DNA of 64,000 nt from Pseudopedobacter alpinus (GTDB lineage Bacteria > Bacteroidota > Bacteroidia > Sphingobacteriales > Sphingobacteriaceae): contig NZ_JBHULV010000017.1 of the NCBI RefSeq assembly GCF_042684645.1, positions 1 through 64,000 on the forward strand, given 5' to 3'. The notes under the pieces were generated by a model. The model had not been told where the DNA came from, did no database searches, and saw only the letters and a program-made list of their open reading frames with translations. The translations under genes and the position numbers were made by a program. Below, piece after piece: positions 18,492 through 27,626 of the stretch (position 1 is its first letter; each line of letters starts with the position of its first letter).

Positions 18492-19211
18492 ATGAAAATC
18501 CCGAAACTACAAGATCTCATTATTTTTGAAGACGAACATATAATTGTGGTAAACAAACCCCCATTTATAGCATCTTTGGATGAAAGAGAGGGTGGCGATG
18601 TAAATATATTGAGATTAGCAAAGCAGTACCATGAAGATGCACAGATTTGCCATAGGTTAGATAAAGAAACATCTGGAGCAATGATTATCGCTAAAAACCC
18701 AGAAACTTACAGGTTTGTGTCTATGCAATTCGAACATCGCGAAGTAAAGAAAGTTTACCATGCTGTTGTAGATGGCACTCATGTTTTTAATGATGTATTG
18801 GTAGATTTACCAATTTTAAATGCAGGAAAAGGGAATGTGATGATTAGTAGAGGTGAAGGTAAAAGAGCCGACACTTATTTTAAATCAATAAAATTCTTTA
18901 AGCACTACACTTTAATTGAAGCCAGGCCTGTTACCGGGCGTATGCACCAAATAAGAATTCACTTGGCTACACAAAGGGCATCAATAAGTGGCGATGAAAT
19001 GTATGATGGTAAACCGGTTTTTTTATCAAAAATTAAAAGAAACTTTAAATTAAGCAAAAATGAGGTTGAACAACCTATTATGAAACGTTTTGCTTTACAC
19101 TCTAGAGAAGTAACTTTCAAAATTGCAGAAAACGAAACTAGAACTTTTACAGCTGAGTACCCAAAAGACTTTGCTGTTTTAATAAAATTATTAGAGAAAA
19201 ACGATAGTTAG
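18492..19211 (+). CDS. RluA-family pseudouridine synthase
   Basis: This 239-residue enzyme isomerises uridine to pseudouridine in rRNA or tRNA. The RluA signature HRLDKETSGAMIIAK carries the catalytic aspartate, and RPVTGRMHQIRIHL is the second family motif. There is no S4 RNA-binding domain at the front. The open frame starts earlier at a TTG (18483), but the ATG at 18492 is more likely because the TTG overlaps a probable -7 promoter box. The target base cannot be assigned from sequence. A strong bidirectional terminator separates it from the convergent dedA-like gene. Confidence 0.92.
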   Translation: MKIPKLQDLIIFEDEHIIVVNKPPFIASLDEREGGDVNILRLAKQYHEDAQICHRLDKETSGAMIIAKNPETYRFVSMQFEHREVKKVYHAVVDGTHVFNDVLVDLPILNAGKGNVMISRGEGKRADTYFKSIKFFKHYTLIEARPVTGRMHQIRIHLATQRASISGDEMYDGKPVFLSKIKRNFKLSKNEVEQPIMKRFALHSREVTFKIAENETRTFTAEYPKDFAVLIKLLEKNDS

Positions 19212-19228
19212 TATTTTACTATAAAGCC

Positions 19229-19274
19229 TTTAAACAACAAAAGCCACGATAAATCATGGCTTTTGTTGTTTAAA
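19229..19274. terminator. bidirectional terminator between rluA-like and DedA genes
   Basis: An 18-base arm ending AACAAAAGCCA pairs exactly with TGGCTTTTGTTGTTTAAA across a ten-base loop, flanked by an A run and T-rich sequence. It can serve both converging genes. Confidence 0.85.
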
Positions 19275-19284
19275 AAAATAAATT

Positions 19285-19935
19285 TTAAACCACTTTTTTA
19301 GAAAATTTACTTGCAACAGCTGCATAAACAGCAGGTAAAAGAGTTACCACAATTACTACTAAAATAATGGCCGAAAAATTCTTTTTAAAGAACTCAAATC
19401 TGCCTAAAAAATAGCCTGCATATAATAACAAGCCAATCCATATTATGCCTCCAACTATATTTAAGAAGTTGAAACGATTTCTATCTAACTTTCCTATACC
19501 GGCAACAAAAGGAACAATCGTTCTTAAAACAGGTAAAAACCTTCCTAAAATGATTGCCTTAGTACCATGTTCTAAAAAAAAAGTTTGGGTTTGTTCATAA
19601 TATTCAATCTTAAGTATTTTATTACCAGGCTTAAATACTCTAACACCAAAATACCTACCTATTTCATAATTAACTGTATTCCCCAATATGGCAGCAATAA
19701 TTAAAAGTATTGCAAGTAAGTTAACATTCATGCCTGTATCGCCAACAGAAACCAATGCGCCAGCAGCTATTAGCAAAGAGTCTCCGGGCAAAAAAGGAGT
19801 TACAACTAAACCTGTTTCTGCAAAAATGATTATGAAAAGAATTAAGTATGTCCAAACTCTATAATCTCTAATAATTTCACTTAAATGAACATCTATGTGA
19901 AGGATAAAATCTATTAGTTGTGTTAATATTTCCAT
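19285..19935 (-). CDS. DedA-family membrane protein
   Basis: This polytopic inner-membrane protein of about 216 residues is a DedA family member. Motifs seen are the re-entrant loop segment VVTPFLPGDSLLIAAGALV, the ETGLV helix, and GRFLPVLRTIVPFVAGIG, which together define the SNARE-associated/DedA domain. DedA proteins are thought to be lipid scramblases or flippases, including for undecaprenyl phosphate; which lipid is moved here is unknown. The frame opens with a TTG at 19953, but the ATG at 19935 (MEILTQLIDF) fits the family better. Confidence 0.9.
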   Translation of the reverse strand: MEILTQLIDFILHIDVHLSEIIRDYRVWTYLILFIIIFAETGLVVTPFLPGDSLLIAAGALVSVGDTGMNVNLLAILLIIAAILGNTVNYEIGRYFGVRVFKPGNKILKIEYYEQTQTFFLEHGTKAIILGRFLPVLRTIVPFVAGIGKLDRNRFNFLNIVGGIIWIGLLLYAGYFLGRFEFFKKNFSAIILVVIVVTLLPAVYAAVASKFSKKVV

Positions 19936-20006
19936 TACTATTTTTTTTTGCAAAGCTAAACAATAGCTACAAGTAAAACATCTATTTTAAAACTATTTAT
20001 TTTCGA

Positions 20007-20726
20007 CTAATTGTCTGTCAGAGATCCTATATTTAAAGCAAAAGTGCCGGTAGTGTTTACTAACCCTTTAGCCCAAAATGTATATACTTTACCGGCCTGC
20101 AAATTATAACCATCAAGGTTGGCTAAAGATGCGCTACTTCCTGTTCTTTTTATTCGCAAAAAATAAATGTTTGGCTTTATTCTTATATAATTGGATGCTG
20201 AACGGTAATTAATTGAACTAATTACATTAACGCTATCAACTAAAGATGTTTGAAAAACCAAGTTTAGATTTTGGGAATTAGGTGAAACATTAATAAACCT
20301 TACAGTAGCAGTTGTGTCTGAACCAAAACTTAAATTATCTGAAGTAGAGACATAAATAAGAGAGTCTTTAGATGCTTTGCCCGCTAAAAATAAGGTGTAA
20401 TTTGTATTGTTGCTTAAGAAAAGTCGCAAATTAGTATTACTTAATATACTGTTATCTAGTTTGGTATAAACAGAATTTGAACCAGCAGATATATTAATAT
20501 AGGGACTTGCCTCTCCGTAATTTAAAGCTTGCCCTGTTTTTAAAGTATCATTTATAAAAAAACTAAATTGATTTGCCTCTGGTGATGCATTTATAATTCG
20601 AATTTTTGCTTCTCCTGATAATGGATTAACTTCTTCAAGTTTGCAAGAATTAAATGCTATGCTTACAGCAATTAATAAAAGACTGAATAAATACTTAAAA
20701 GAAGAATTGGATATTTTCGGAATCAT
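20007..20726 (-). CDS. DUF4397-domain lipoprotein
   Basis: This 239-residue protein has a lipoprotein signal with Cys28 (IAFNSCKLEE), then two repeats of a beta-rich domain. The repeats begin AKIRIINASPEANQFSFFIND and ATVRFINVSPNSQNLNLVF, the recurrent motif of DUF4397. Lipoproteins of this type are common at the Bacteroidota surface and their function is not known. It follows dnaN on the same strand but a terminator separates them, so it is probably a separate transcript. Confidence 0.88.
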   Translation of the reverse strand: MIPKISNSSFKYLFSLLLIAVSIAFNSCKLEEVNPLSGEAKIRIINASPEANQFSFFINDTLKTGQALNYGEASPYINISAGSNSVYTKLDNSILSNTNLRLFLSNNTNYTLFLAGKASKDSLIYVSTSDNLSFGSDTTATVRFINVSPNSQNLNLVFQTSLVDSVNVISSINYRSASNYIRIKPNIYFLRIKRTGSSASLANLDGYNLQAGKVYTFWAKGLVNTTGTFALNIGSLTDN

Positions 20727-20752
20727 CTATAGCTAATATATTTTAAACAAAA

Positions 20753-20778
20753 ATGGCTTAGCAAATATACTAAGCCAT
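20753..20778 (-). terminator. terminator after dnaN
   Basis: ATGGCTTAG and CTAAGCCAT form a nine-pair stem with an eight-base loop. On the minus strand it is followed by TTTTTGTTT, as expected for an intrinsic terminator downstream of dnaN. Confidence 0.75.
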
Positions 20779-20800
20779 CCTGTTTTTATATTACAATTTT

Positions 20801-21925
20801 TTAAGCGTGGTTATTCAGCATTACAGGCATTACCAACATTAAAATATCTTCGTTTTTATCTTTAATGGTTGGGAATAATATACCTGCTCTGTTAGGCGTA
20901 CTCATTTCAATAGTTACTTCTTCTCCAGATAAATTATTTAACATCTCTATTAAAAATTTAGCGTTAAAACCTATTTCCATGTCTTCGCCATCAAACTGGC
21001 AACCAATACGCTCATGTGCTTCGTTAGCAAAATCAATATCTTCTGATGATATATTTAACTCGCTGCCGTTAATTTTTAAACGTACTTGGTGTGTAGTTTT
21101 GTTAGCAAAAATAACAACCCTTTTTAAACAGTTTAAAAACAAACTTCTTTCAATAGTTAATTTGTTTGGATTGTTTTGAGGAATTACCGCTTCATAATCT
21201 GGGTAACGCTCATCAATTAAACGGCAAATTAAATTAATGTTAGCAAATTTAAAGAACGCACTTGTTGAGTTGTACTCAATAGAAACATTAATATCTTCTG
21301 ATGGGATAGAAGATTTTAATAAGTTTAAAGCTTTACGAGGCAAAATAAATGAAGTTGCAGTATCTGCTTTAGCATCGTTTCTTCTGTATCTCACTAGTTT
21401 ATGAGCATCTGTTGCTACAAAAGTCACGTTTTGTGGGGATAGTTGGCAAAAAACACCTGTCATTGCTGGTCTCAACTCATCGTTACTAACTGCAAAAATT
21501 GTTTTATTAATTGCTTCTGCTAAAACAGATGCTGGCAAGTTTACCGAAGAAGCATCATCTACCGTTGGTATTTTAGGGAAATCTTCTCCATTTTCTCCGC
21601 TTAAACGATACTTTCCATCTCCTGCGCTAATCTCAATTGCAAAAGTGTTATCATCAACAGAAAAAGCAATTGGCTGCTCTGCTAATGTTTTCAAAGTATC
21701 TAATAATATTTTAGACGGAACAGCAATTTTACCTCCTTCTTTAGATTCTACAGCTAAAGAAGTTGTCATACTTGTTTGTAAATCTGTAGCAGAAATGGTT
21801 AAGCTGCCTTCTTTAATTTCGAACAAGAAATTCTCTAAGATTGGCAAAACAGCGCTATTGCTTAATGCTCCACTTACTGCTTGTAAATGTTTTAATAATG
21901 TTGACGTAGAAACAATGAATCTCAT
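20801..21925 (-). CDS. dnaN: DNA polymerase III beta subunit (sliding clamp)
   Basis: DnaN is the ring-shaped processivity clamp that tethers DNA polymerase III to DNA. The 374-residue protein has the three-fold repeated clamp domain; recognisable points are the start MRFIVSTSTLLKHLQAVSG, the LPILENFLFEI strand, and the carboxy-terminal MLVMPVML, typical of the clamp. It lies 51 bases after gldG on the same strand rather than next to dnaA, and dnaA is not in the window. It may be read through from the gldAFG genes or have its own promoter in that gap. Confidence 0.97.
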   Translation of the reverse strand: MRFIVSTSTLLKHLQAVSGALSNSAVLPILENFLFEIKEGSLTISATDLQTSMTTSLAVESKEGGKIAVPSKILLDTLKTLAEQPIAFSVDDNTFAIEISAGDGKYRLSGENGEDFPKIPTVDDASSVNLPASVLAEAINKTIFAVSNDELRPAMTGVFCQLSPQNVTFVATDAHKLVRYRRNDAKADTATSFILPRKALNLLKSSIPSEDINVSIEYNSTSAFFKFANINLICRLIDERYPDYEAVIPQNNPNKLTIERSLFLNCLKRVVIFANKTTHQVRLKINGSELNISSEDIDFANEAHERIGCQFDGEDMEIGFNAKFLIEMLNNLSGEEVTIEMSTPNRAGILFPTIKDKNEDILMLVMPVMLNNHA

Positions 21926-21976
21926 CTTTATTGTATGTTTATTATTTTGCTATGTTTAAAATCAAAAATATGAATT

Positions 21977-23671
21977 TTAAGCTGCATACTTGCGCTTACG
22001 GTAAATATGTTGAAAAATACCGAAAAGTATTAACATTATTAACGGAATTAAGGTGTTTATAAGCTGCCATTTTAGTTTTTGTGCTACCAATTTTCCTTTA
22101 TCAAGCAATCTTAATTTAATTTCTTTTGATCGTAACGCTATTAAACCAGAATCATCTGTAAGATAATCAACTGCGTTTAATAAAAAAGTTTTATTACCAT
22201 AAGTTTGCTGGCTAAATCTATCATATCCAAGCGGAAAAACAGAACCATCTTGTTCACTTATTTGGCTCTTAAAAACATCTCCATCACTAAATACTAACAT
22301 TTTAGTAAATTTACTTTTATTGATGGTTTGAGTATTAAAACCTACCCCTTCTGGGATAGCTCTATTCATGAAATTAGATTTAAAATTACCTTCTAACAAT
22401 ACGCTTACAGCTTTAGGTTCACTCTGAAAAAGTTTTGGGTCTGGCGTATCTTCAATCATATTTAATGAAACAATAGTTGGCGCAGCTAATTCTCTGTTAA
22501 AAGGTGAGGTGGTTAATAATATCGTTTTTTTAAGATTAGCCATCCCAATTGTATCAATTGTATTTAAAAATTCTGTTTTAATACCATCTAAATTTTTAAC
22601 CATTGGATGCACACTTACCGGCATTATTATAGGATAAAATAACCAAGGTACTAGCTGAATTTGTGCCTGCCCTCCTACTTCGCCAACGTTTACTGGTATT
22701 TGTGCACAATTCATATCGCCTACTAAGTCATAATTAATTCTTATACCGTAAGTAAATAATTGGTCGTCTAAATTCAGTTTTTTCTGAAAAGCCAACTGCT
22801 CTCCCCTTGCTGCTTTTCTCATGCTATCTAACTCGGCTGTTACTTGGTCAATTGTCCAAATAATTTTACCGCCACGCATTAAAAACTGATCTATTTTATA
22901 TTTTTCTGCTTCTGAAAAACCTGTTTGTGGTTTTGCAATTACCATAACTCTCAGTTTTTCTAAACCACTTTGGGTAATAGTTTCTAAATTTATACGTCCT
23001 GCTTCATAACCGTCTGCCAAAGAAATCATAGCATCTTGCAGTTGCAAATCGCTTAATTCGCCATGTCCTTCTGTAAAACCTACTCTTGGTTTACCGCCAG
23101 AAGTTACTTTTTTTATTGCCGAAGAAAAAGCATATTCCAAATTCTGAATAGAGTTATTTAACACCTCTTCTGGTGTTATGCCAATTCTGTTTTGTAATAA
23201 CTTTACCGCAATTTGTTGGTTTTTAAAATTAACCATTGCCGCGGGGTAAATTACCTTTTGACTTAAACCAGCATCCGTTTTTACACTTAAATTTGTTGGT
23301 TCAATTCCTTTGGCGTTTAGTTCTTGATAAATCTCCTCTTGCTCTTGTTGATTTTTACCTTCAACTGGGTTTACAAATTCAAATTGCAAATTATTGCCAG
23401 CGTAAGATTTATAATCATTCAATAAATCTTTGGTAGCATTTCTTAATCGCTTAAAACCGGCTGGAAACTCACCTTCTAAAAACACGGTAATTTTAACTGG
23501 TTCTTTTAAATCGTTTAAAATTTGAATACTTATTGGCGATATGGTATATCTTTTTTCTTTTGTAAAATCTATACGGGTAAACGCAACTTGCGACAATAAG
23601 TTAAACAAAACAATTGCTGCAAAGCCAATTAATAATTGCCCTAAATCTTTATTTCTTTGCCTGTTTACCAT
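21977..23671 (-). CDS. gldG: gliding-motility ABC transporter component GldG
   Basis: This 564-residue membrane protein has a transmembrane helix near the start (LLIGFAAIVLFNLLSQ), a large extracytoplasmic domain of the ABC-transporter auxiliary type with a GHGELSD motif, and a final transmembrane helix (LINTLIPLIMLILFGIF) before a basic tail. In Flavobacterium johnsoniae, GldA, GldF and GldG form an ABC transporter once thought essential for gliding; many non-gliding Bacteroidota keep it. The start overlaps the end of gldF by seven bases, so the two are translationally coupled. Confidence 0.95.
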   Translation of the reverse strand: MVNRQRNKDLGQLLIGFAAIVLFNLLSQVAFTRIDFTKEKRYTISPISIQILNDLKEPVKITVFLEGEFPAGFKRLRNATKDLLNDYKSYAGNNLQFEFVNPVEGKNQQEQEEIYQELNAKGIEPTNLSVKTDAGLSQKVIYPAAMVNFKNQQIAVKLLQNRIGITPEEVLNNSIQNLEYAFSSAIKKVTSGGKPRVGFTEGHGELSDLQLQDAMISLADGYEAGRINLETITQSGLEKLRVMVIAKPQTGFSEAEKYKIDQFLMRGGKIIWTIDQVTAELDSMRKAARGEQLAFQKKLNLDDQLFTYGIRINYDLVGDMNCAQIPVNVGEVGGQAQIQLVPWLFYPIIMPVSVHPMVKNLDGIKTEFLNTIDTIGMANLKKTILLTTSPFNRELAAPTIVSLNMIEDTPDPKLFQSEPKAVSVLLEGNFKSNFMNRAIPEGVGFNTQTINKSKFTKMLVFSDGDVFKSQISEQDGSVFPLGYDRFSQQTYGNKTFLLNAVDYLTDDSGLIALRSKEIKLRLLDKGKLVAQKLKWQLINTLIPLIMLILFGIFQHIYRKRKYAA

Positions 23672-24393
23672 TTTCTACCTCCTAAAAATGTTTTAGTTGC
23701 CAATAAAAACAACAACATAAAACTTAAGAAATACACTAAATCACGAGAATCTAAAACACCCCTGCTAATTGATTGGTAATGTTCGTTAATACCTAAATTC
23801 ATTAATATACTATCAAACTTTTGGAGAGATAAAATCTGGCTGGCAGAATCAAACCCGCTAAAAGCAAAAAAACTTAAAAACACTGCAATGGTAAATGCTA
23901 TAATTTGATTTTTTGTTAAAGATGAGGCAAAAACACCAATAGCAACCATTGATCCGCCTAATAATAATAACCCAATATAAGAGCCTATTACAGCTCCGCT
24001 ATCAATATTCCCTTTTACAACACCTAATTCATAAACAGAAATATAATATACAATTGTTGGAATTAAAGCAAAAAGCACCAATGTTAACGCTGCAAAAAAT
24101 TTACCTAAAACAATTTGCCAATCTGTTAAAGGCCTAGTTGCTAAAAGTTCAAAAGTGCCTTCTTTTTTCTCTTCTGCAAAGGTACGCATGGTTATTGCCG
24201 GAATTAAAAACATAAATAAATACGGAACGGTATTAAACAAGCTATCTAAACCAGCATAGCCATATTCTAACACACTTGTATCAGGAAAAACCCAAAGAAA
24301 TAAACTTAAAACCACCAAAAAAACACCAATAGTAATATAGGCAACTAAGGAGCTTAGGTATGCGTAAAGTTCTTTTTTATAAATGGTAAACAT
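23665..24393 (-). CDS. gldF: gliding-motility ABC transporter permease GldF
   Basis: This 242-residue integral membrane protein has about six hydrophobic segments. The segment ITMRTFAEEKKEGTFELLATRPL after the second helix is the coupling region characteristic of ABC-2 type permeases. It is the permease partner of GldA and lies between gldA (42 bases upstream) and gldG (overlapping by seven bases). Length and order match gldF of other Bacteroidota. Confidence 0.95.
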   Translation of the reverse strand: MFTIYKKELYAYLSSLVAYITIGVFLVVLSLFLWVFPDTSVLEYGYAGLDSLFNTVPYLFMFLIPAITMRTFAEEKKEGTFELLATRPLTDWQIVLGKFFAALTLVLFALIPTIVYYISVYELGVVKGNIDSGAVIGSYIGLLLLGGSMVAIGVFASSLTKNQIIAFTIAVFLSFFAFSGFDSASQILSLQKFDSILMNLGINEHYQSISRGVLDSRDLVYFLSFMLLFLLATKTFLGGRKW

Positions 24394-24435
24394 GTGTTTT
24401 TTTAATTTTTGATTTGGCTTTTATAAAACCTGGTA

Positions 24436-25149
24436 TTAAATATCTTTAGTGAGTTTAACAAAAATTGGCTCTAAACTTTTTTCGCCGTGGGTAGTTAAAA
24501 GTCCTTGTAAAGTATCTTTAGCTACAATTTCTCCTTTATTAATTATTACGATTTCGTCGCAAATAGCTTCAACCTCTTGCATAATATGCGTAGATAGAAT
24601 TACGGTTTTAGTTTTACCTAACTCCTTTATTAAAGCTCTAATTTCTATCAGTTGATTTGGATCTAAGCCCGATGTTGGCTCATCTAAAATTAAAACATTA
24701 GGATTATGAATAATTGCTTGCGCTAAGCCAACTCTTTGTTTATAGCCTTTAGATAACTGACCAATTTTTTTATGCTGTTCTTTTTTTAATCCTGTAAGTT
24801 CAATTACCTCATTAACTCTAGCTTTTAAATCTCTAAGTTGATAAATTTCGCCAACGAAAAATAAAAATTCTTTCACATACATTTCATGGTAAAGCGGATT
24901 ACTTTCTGGTAGGTAGCCAATGTTCTTCCTAACCTCTAAAGCGTCTGTTGAAATATCAAAACCACAAACTTTAGCTTCGCCACTTGATTTAGGAATATAA
25001 CAAGTTAACATCTTCATGGTAGTAGATTTTCCGGCACCATTTGGACCTAAAAAACCCAATATTTTACCTGGTGTTGCTTCAAATGAAATATGATTTACGG
25101 CTTTCTGCGTTCCGTAATTTTTACTTAATGCTTTTACACTGATGCTCAA
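24436..25149 (-). CDS. gldA: gliding-motility ABC transporter ATPase GldA
   Basis: The nucleotide-binding subunit of the Gld ABC transporter. The Walker A loop GFLGPNGAGKSTTMK, signature QLSKGYKQRVGLAQA, Walker B VLILDEPTSGLDP and switch histidine in LSTHIMQEVE are all intact. At 237 residues it is shorter than the roughly 300-residue GldA of Flavobacterium: after the ATPase core only about 20 residues lead to the closing SLEPIFVKLT, so the usual regulatory extension is missing. The start codon is TTG at 25147-25149; no in-frame ATG lies before the Walker A region. It is first in the gldA-gldF-gldG order. Confidence 0.9.
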   Translation of the reverse strand: MSISVKALSKNYGTQKAVNHISFEATPGKILGFLGPNGAGKSTTMKMLTCYIPKSSGEAKVCGFDISTDALEVRKNIGYLPESNPLYHEMYVKEFLFFVGEIYQLRDLKARVNEVIELTGLKKEQHKKIGQLSKGYKQRVGLAQAIIHNPNVLILDEPTSGLDPNQLIEIRALIKELGKTKTVILSTHIMQEVEAICDEIVIINKGEIVAKDTLQGLLTTHGEKSLEPIFVKLTKDI

Positions 25150-25366
25150 AATAGAAATACAATTATTTTAGAATCAAATCTATAAAAATGAAATCAATAT
25201 TCATTGTTTGAAATATTTATTTAAATAATGCAAAGAAGATTGCTAATTAAACATGATTAAGTTTATTTAATGTCAAAATATGGTTTTCAAATAAAATATA
25301 TCAAACCATTACTGTTAATTTAATATTAATTTTTTGTAAATTTAATTTAAACAAATTATTAACAGC

Positions 25367-26572
25367 CTGAAAATTAAGATTAAACATATTGCCTCAATTA
25401 TTTTAATTAGCTTATTATTTACATCAATGATAGCTAAAGGGCAAAATATTGCTTTTCAGTTTTATAACAAAACCTTTAATATTGTTGCCGATTCTAGCTT
25501 CAATGTTGATTTTAAAGATAAGATTTCTGAAAAATCAATTCATCAGTTTTATAATAAAGTTAATGATTCAAACTACCAAAGTTTAGTAAACACTTTGGTT
25601 CAATATAAAAATGAAAACCAATTGAATGATTGGTTTTATTACCAATTGGTTAGAAAAACTGTACAACAAATAAGTCCGAAAGAAGATAATTACGAACGTT
25701 ACACGCTTTACAAATGGTTTTTATTAGTAAAATCTGGTTATGATACTCGTTTAGCGATAGGTAATGATCATCAATTATTGTTTTATGTTTGGAGCGATGA
25801 GGATATAAGCGATATCCCATTTTTCACATCAAACAAAAAACAGTTTGTATGCTTAAACTTTCACGATTTTAAAAATGCAAATTATTTAACGGATAAGGTA
25901 GTTCCAATTGGTATTTACATAAAAGAAGCTATAAATTCTTTCTCCTATAAAGTAACCCAAATACCAGATTTAAATCCTGCAGATTATAAAGGCAAACTTT
26001 TAACCTTTAATTATCGCGAAAAAGCATATTATTTTAATGTAAAATTGAGTAGCAATTTACAAACGCTTTTTAAAAATTATCCTATAGTTGATTTTGAATC
26101 GTACTTTAACATCCCCTTAAGTAAGGAAACATACAGCTCTATTATTCCTTTACTAAAAAAGAACATAAAAGGACTAACACAAAAGAAAGGGGTTGATTAC
26201 CTGATGCGCTTTACCCGTAACGCTTTTTTATATGAAAATGATAATGATATTTACGGAAAAGAAAAACGCTTATCGCCAGAGCAAACTCTATTTAGCGATT
26301 ATAGCGATTGTGACGATAGGGCTGCGTTGTTCTTTTACTTGGTAAAAGAAATTTATAATTTACCAATGATTACGCTTTTATACCCTACCCATATTACTAT
26401 AGCTGTAAAATTTGATAAACCAATTGGGACACCTATAAGTTATAAAGGAGAAAATTATTATGTATGTGAACCCACCCCGCAAAAGAAAGATTTAAAAATT
26501 GGGGAAATTTCTCCGAGTCTTAGAAAAGAGACTTTTCAAATTGTTTACCAATACCAACCAAATAAAAATTAA
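25367..26572 (+). CDS. secreted transglutaminase-like protein
   Basis: From the first ATG (25427) this gene encodes 381 residues, but that start cuts a signal peptide. The upstream codons, read from CTG at 25367 without a stop, give LKIKIKHIASIILISLLFTS before MIAKGQN, a normal basic-plus-hydrophobic export signal; ATT codons at 25355 and 25358 are other possible starts. The carboxy half carries SDCDDRAALFFYLV, PTHITIAV and YYVCEPTP, which match the Cys, His and acidic positions of the transglutaminase-like fold. Substrate and activity are unknown. The LuxE-like gene follows after 39 bases on the same strand. Confidence 0.7.
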   Translation: MKIKIKHIASIILISLLFTSMIAKGQNIAFQFYNKTFNIVADSSFNVDFKDKISEKSIHQFYNKVNDSNYQSLVNTLVQYKNENQLNDWFYYQLVRKTVQQISPKEDNYERYTLYKWFLLVKSGYDTRLAIGNDHQLLFYVWSDEDISDIPFFTSNKKQFVCLNFHDFKNANYLTDKVVPIGIYIKEAINSFSYKVTQIPDLNPADYKGKLLTFNYREKAYYFNVKLSSNLQTLFKNYPIVDFESYFNIPLSKETYSSIIPLLKKNIKGLTQKKGVDYLMRFTRNAFLYENDNDIYGKEKRLSPEQTLFSDYSDCDDRAALFFYLVKEIYNLPMITLLYPTHITIAVKFDKPIGTPISYKGENYYVCEPTPQKKDLKIGEISPSLRKETFQIVYQYQPNKN

Positions 26573-26600
26573 TTATTAGGTTAATAAAATGCCTATTTAT

Positions 26601-26608
26601 TACCTTTG
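26601..26608 (+). promoter_or_regulatory. -7 box next to the LuxE-like start
   Basis: TACCTTTG fits TAnnTTTG and ends three bases before the ATG at 26612, which would give a leaderless or nearly leaderless transcript. No good -33 TTG is visible. Confidence 0.35.
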
Positions 26609-26611
26609 GGC

Positions 26612-27580
26612 ATGAATATTTTTAACATCCAAAACGAAAACGAGTTTAACGACGCTTGTTTGGATGCCTTTAAATTACAATCTCAAACCATTCCTGTATA
26701 TACGGAGTTTATAAACGCATTAAAAATATGTTCAGACGACATAAAGCATTATAGTAACATTCCATTTTTACCGGTTTCTTTATTTAAAACACATTCAATT
26801 ATAGAAGATAAAGCTTTTGCTGATGTAGTTTTCTCAAGTTCTGGTACAACTGGCGATTTTACAAGCAAACATTATGTGCATGATATTGAAATTTATGAGA
26901 AAAGCTATTTAAAAGGTTTTGAGCATTTTTACGGAAAAATAAATGAAGTTTGTATTTTAGCACTTTTACCTAATTATTTAGAAAGAGAAGGTTCGTCTTT
27001 AATTTATATGGTTGAAGATTTAATTAAAAAATCTGAACATCAAAATAGTGGTTTTTTCTTATACAATCACCAAAATCTATTTGATATTTTAATTGATTTA
27101 AAAACAAAAAAACAACCTACTATTTTAATTGGAGTTACCTATGCTTTGTTAGATTTTATTGAAGCGTATCAATTAAATTTCCCCGAAATGGTGGTGATGG
27201 AAACTGGCGGAATGAAAGGTAAACGCAAAGAAATGATTAGGGAAGAATTGCATAAAACACTTAGTGATGGCTTTGGTGTTTCTAAAATACATTCTGAATA
27301 CGGTATGACTGAACTGCTTTCGCAAGCTTATTCTAAAGGTGATGGAGTTTTTGATTGCCCTCCTTGGATGAAAGTTTTGATAAGAGATACTAACGACCCT
27401 TTAACATTATTGAAAAGCCAAAGAGCTGGTGGAATTAACGTAATTGACTTAGCAAATATTCACTCTTGCTCTTTTATTGCAACCCAAGATTTAGGTAAAA
27501 CATACGATAACGGGAGTTTTGAGGTGCTGGGAAGATTTGACAATAGCGATATTAGAGGCTGTAATTTGATGATTGTTTAG
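26612..27580 (+). CDS. LuxE-like acyl-protein synthetase
   Basis: This 322-residue protein belongs to the adenylate-forming LuxE family. The ATP-binding loop FSSSGTTGDF near residue 78 and the EYGMTELLSQAY segment near 230 correspond to the phosphate and adenine motifs of acyl-adenylating enzymes. In luminous bacteria LuxE activates fatty acids for LuxC reductase, but no lux genes are present, and homologues in Bacteroidota occur alone or in lipid-related clusters. It probably activates an unknown carboxylic acid. The open frame starts at a TTG at 26606; the ATG at 26612 is preferred because the TTG is inside a probable -7 box. Confidence 0.85.
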   Translation: MNIFNIQNENEFNDACLDAFKLQSQTIPVYTEFINALKICSDDIKHYSNIPFLPVSLFKTHSIIEDKAFADVVFSSSGTTGDFTSKHYVHDIEIYEKSYLKGFEHFYGKINEVCILALLPNYLEREGSSLIYMVEDLIKKSEHQNSGFFLYNHQNLFDILIDLKTKKQPTILIGVTYALLDFIEAYQLNFPEMVVMETGGMKGKRKEMIREELHKTLSDGFGVSKIHSEYGMTELLSQAYSKGDGVFDCPPWMKVLIRDTNDPLTLLKSQRAGGINVIDLANIHSCSFIATQDLGKTYDNGSFEVLGRFDNSDIRGCNLMIV

Positions 27581-27626
27581 GTAATTGGTATCGGAATTTA
27601 ATGTATCAGTTCCTTTATACAAAGAA

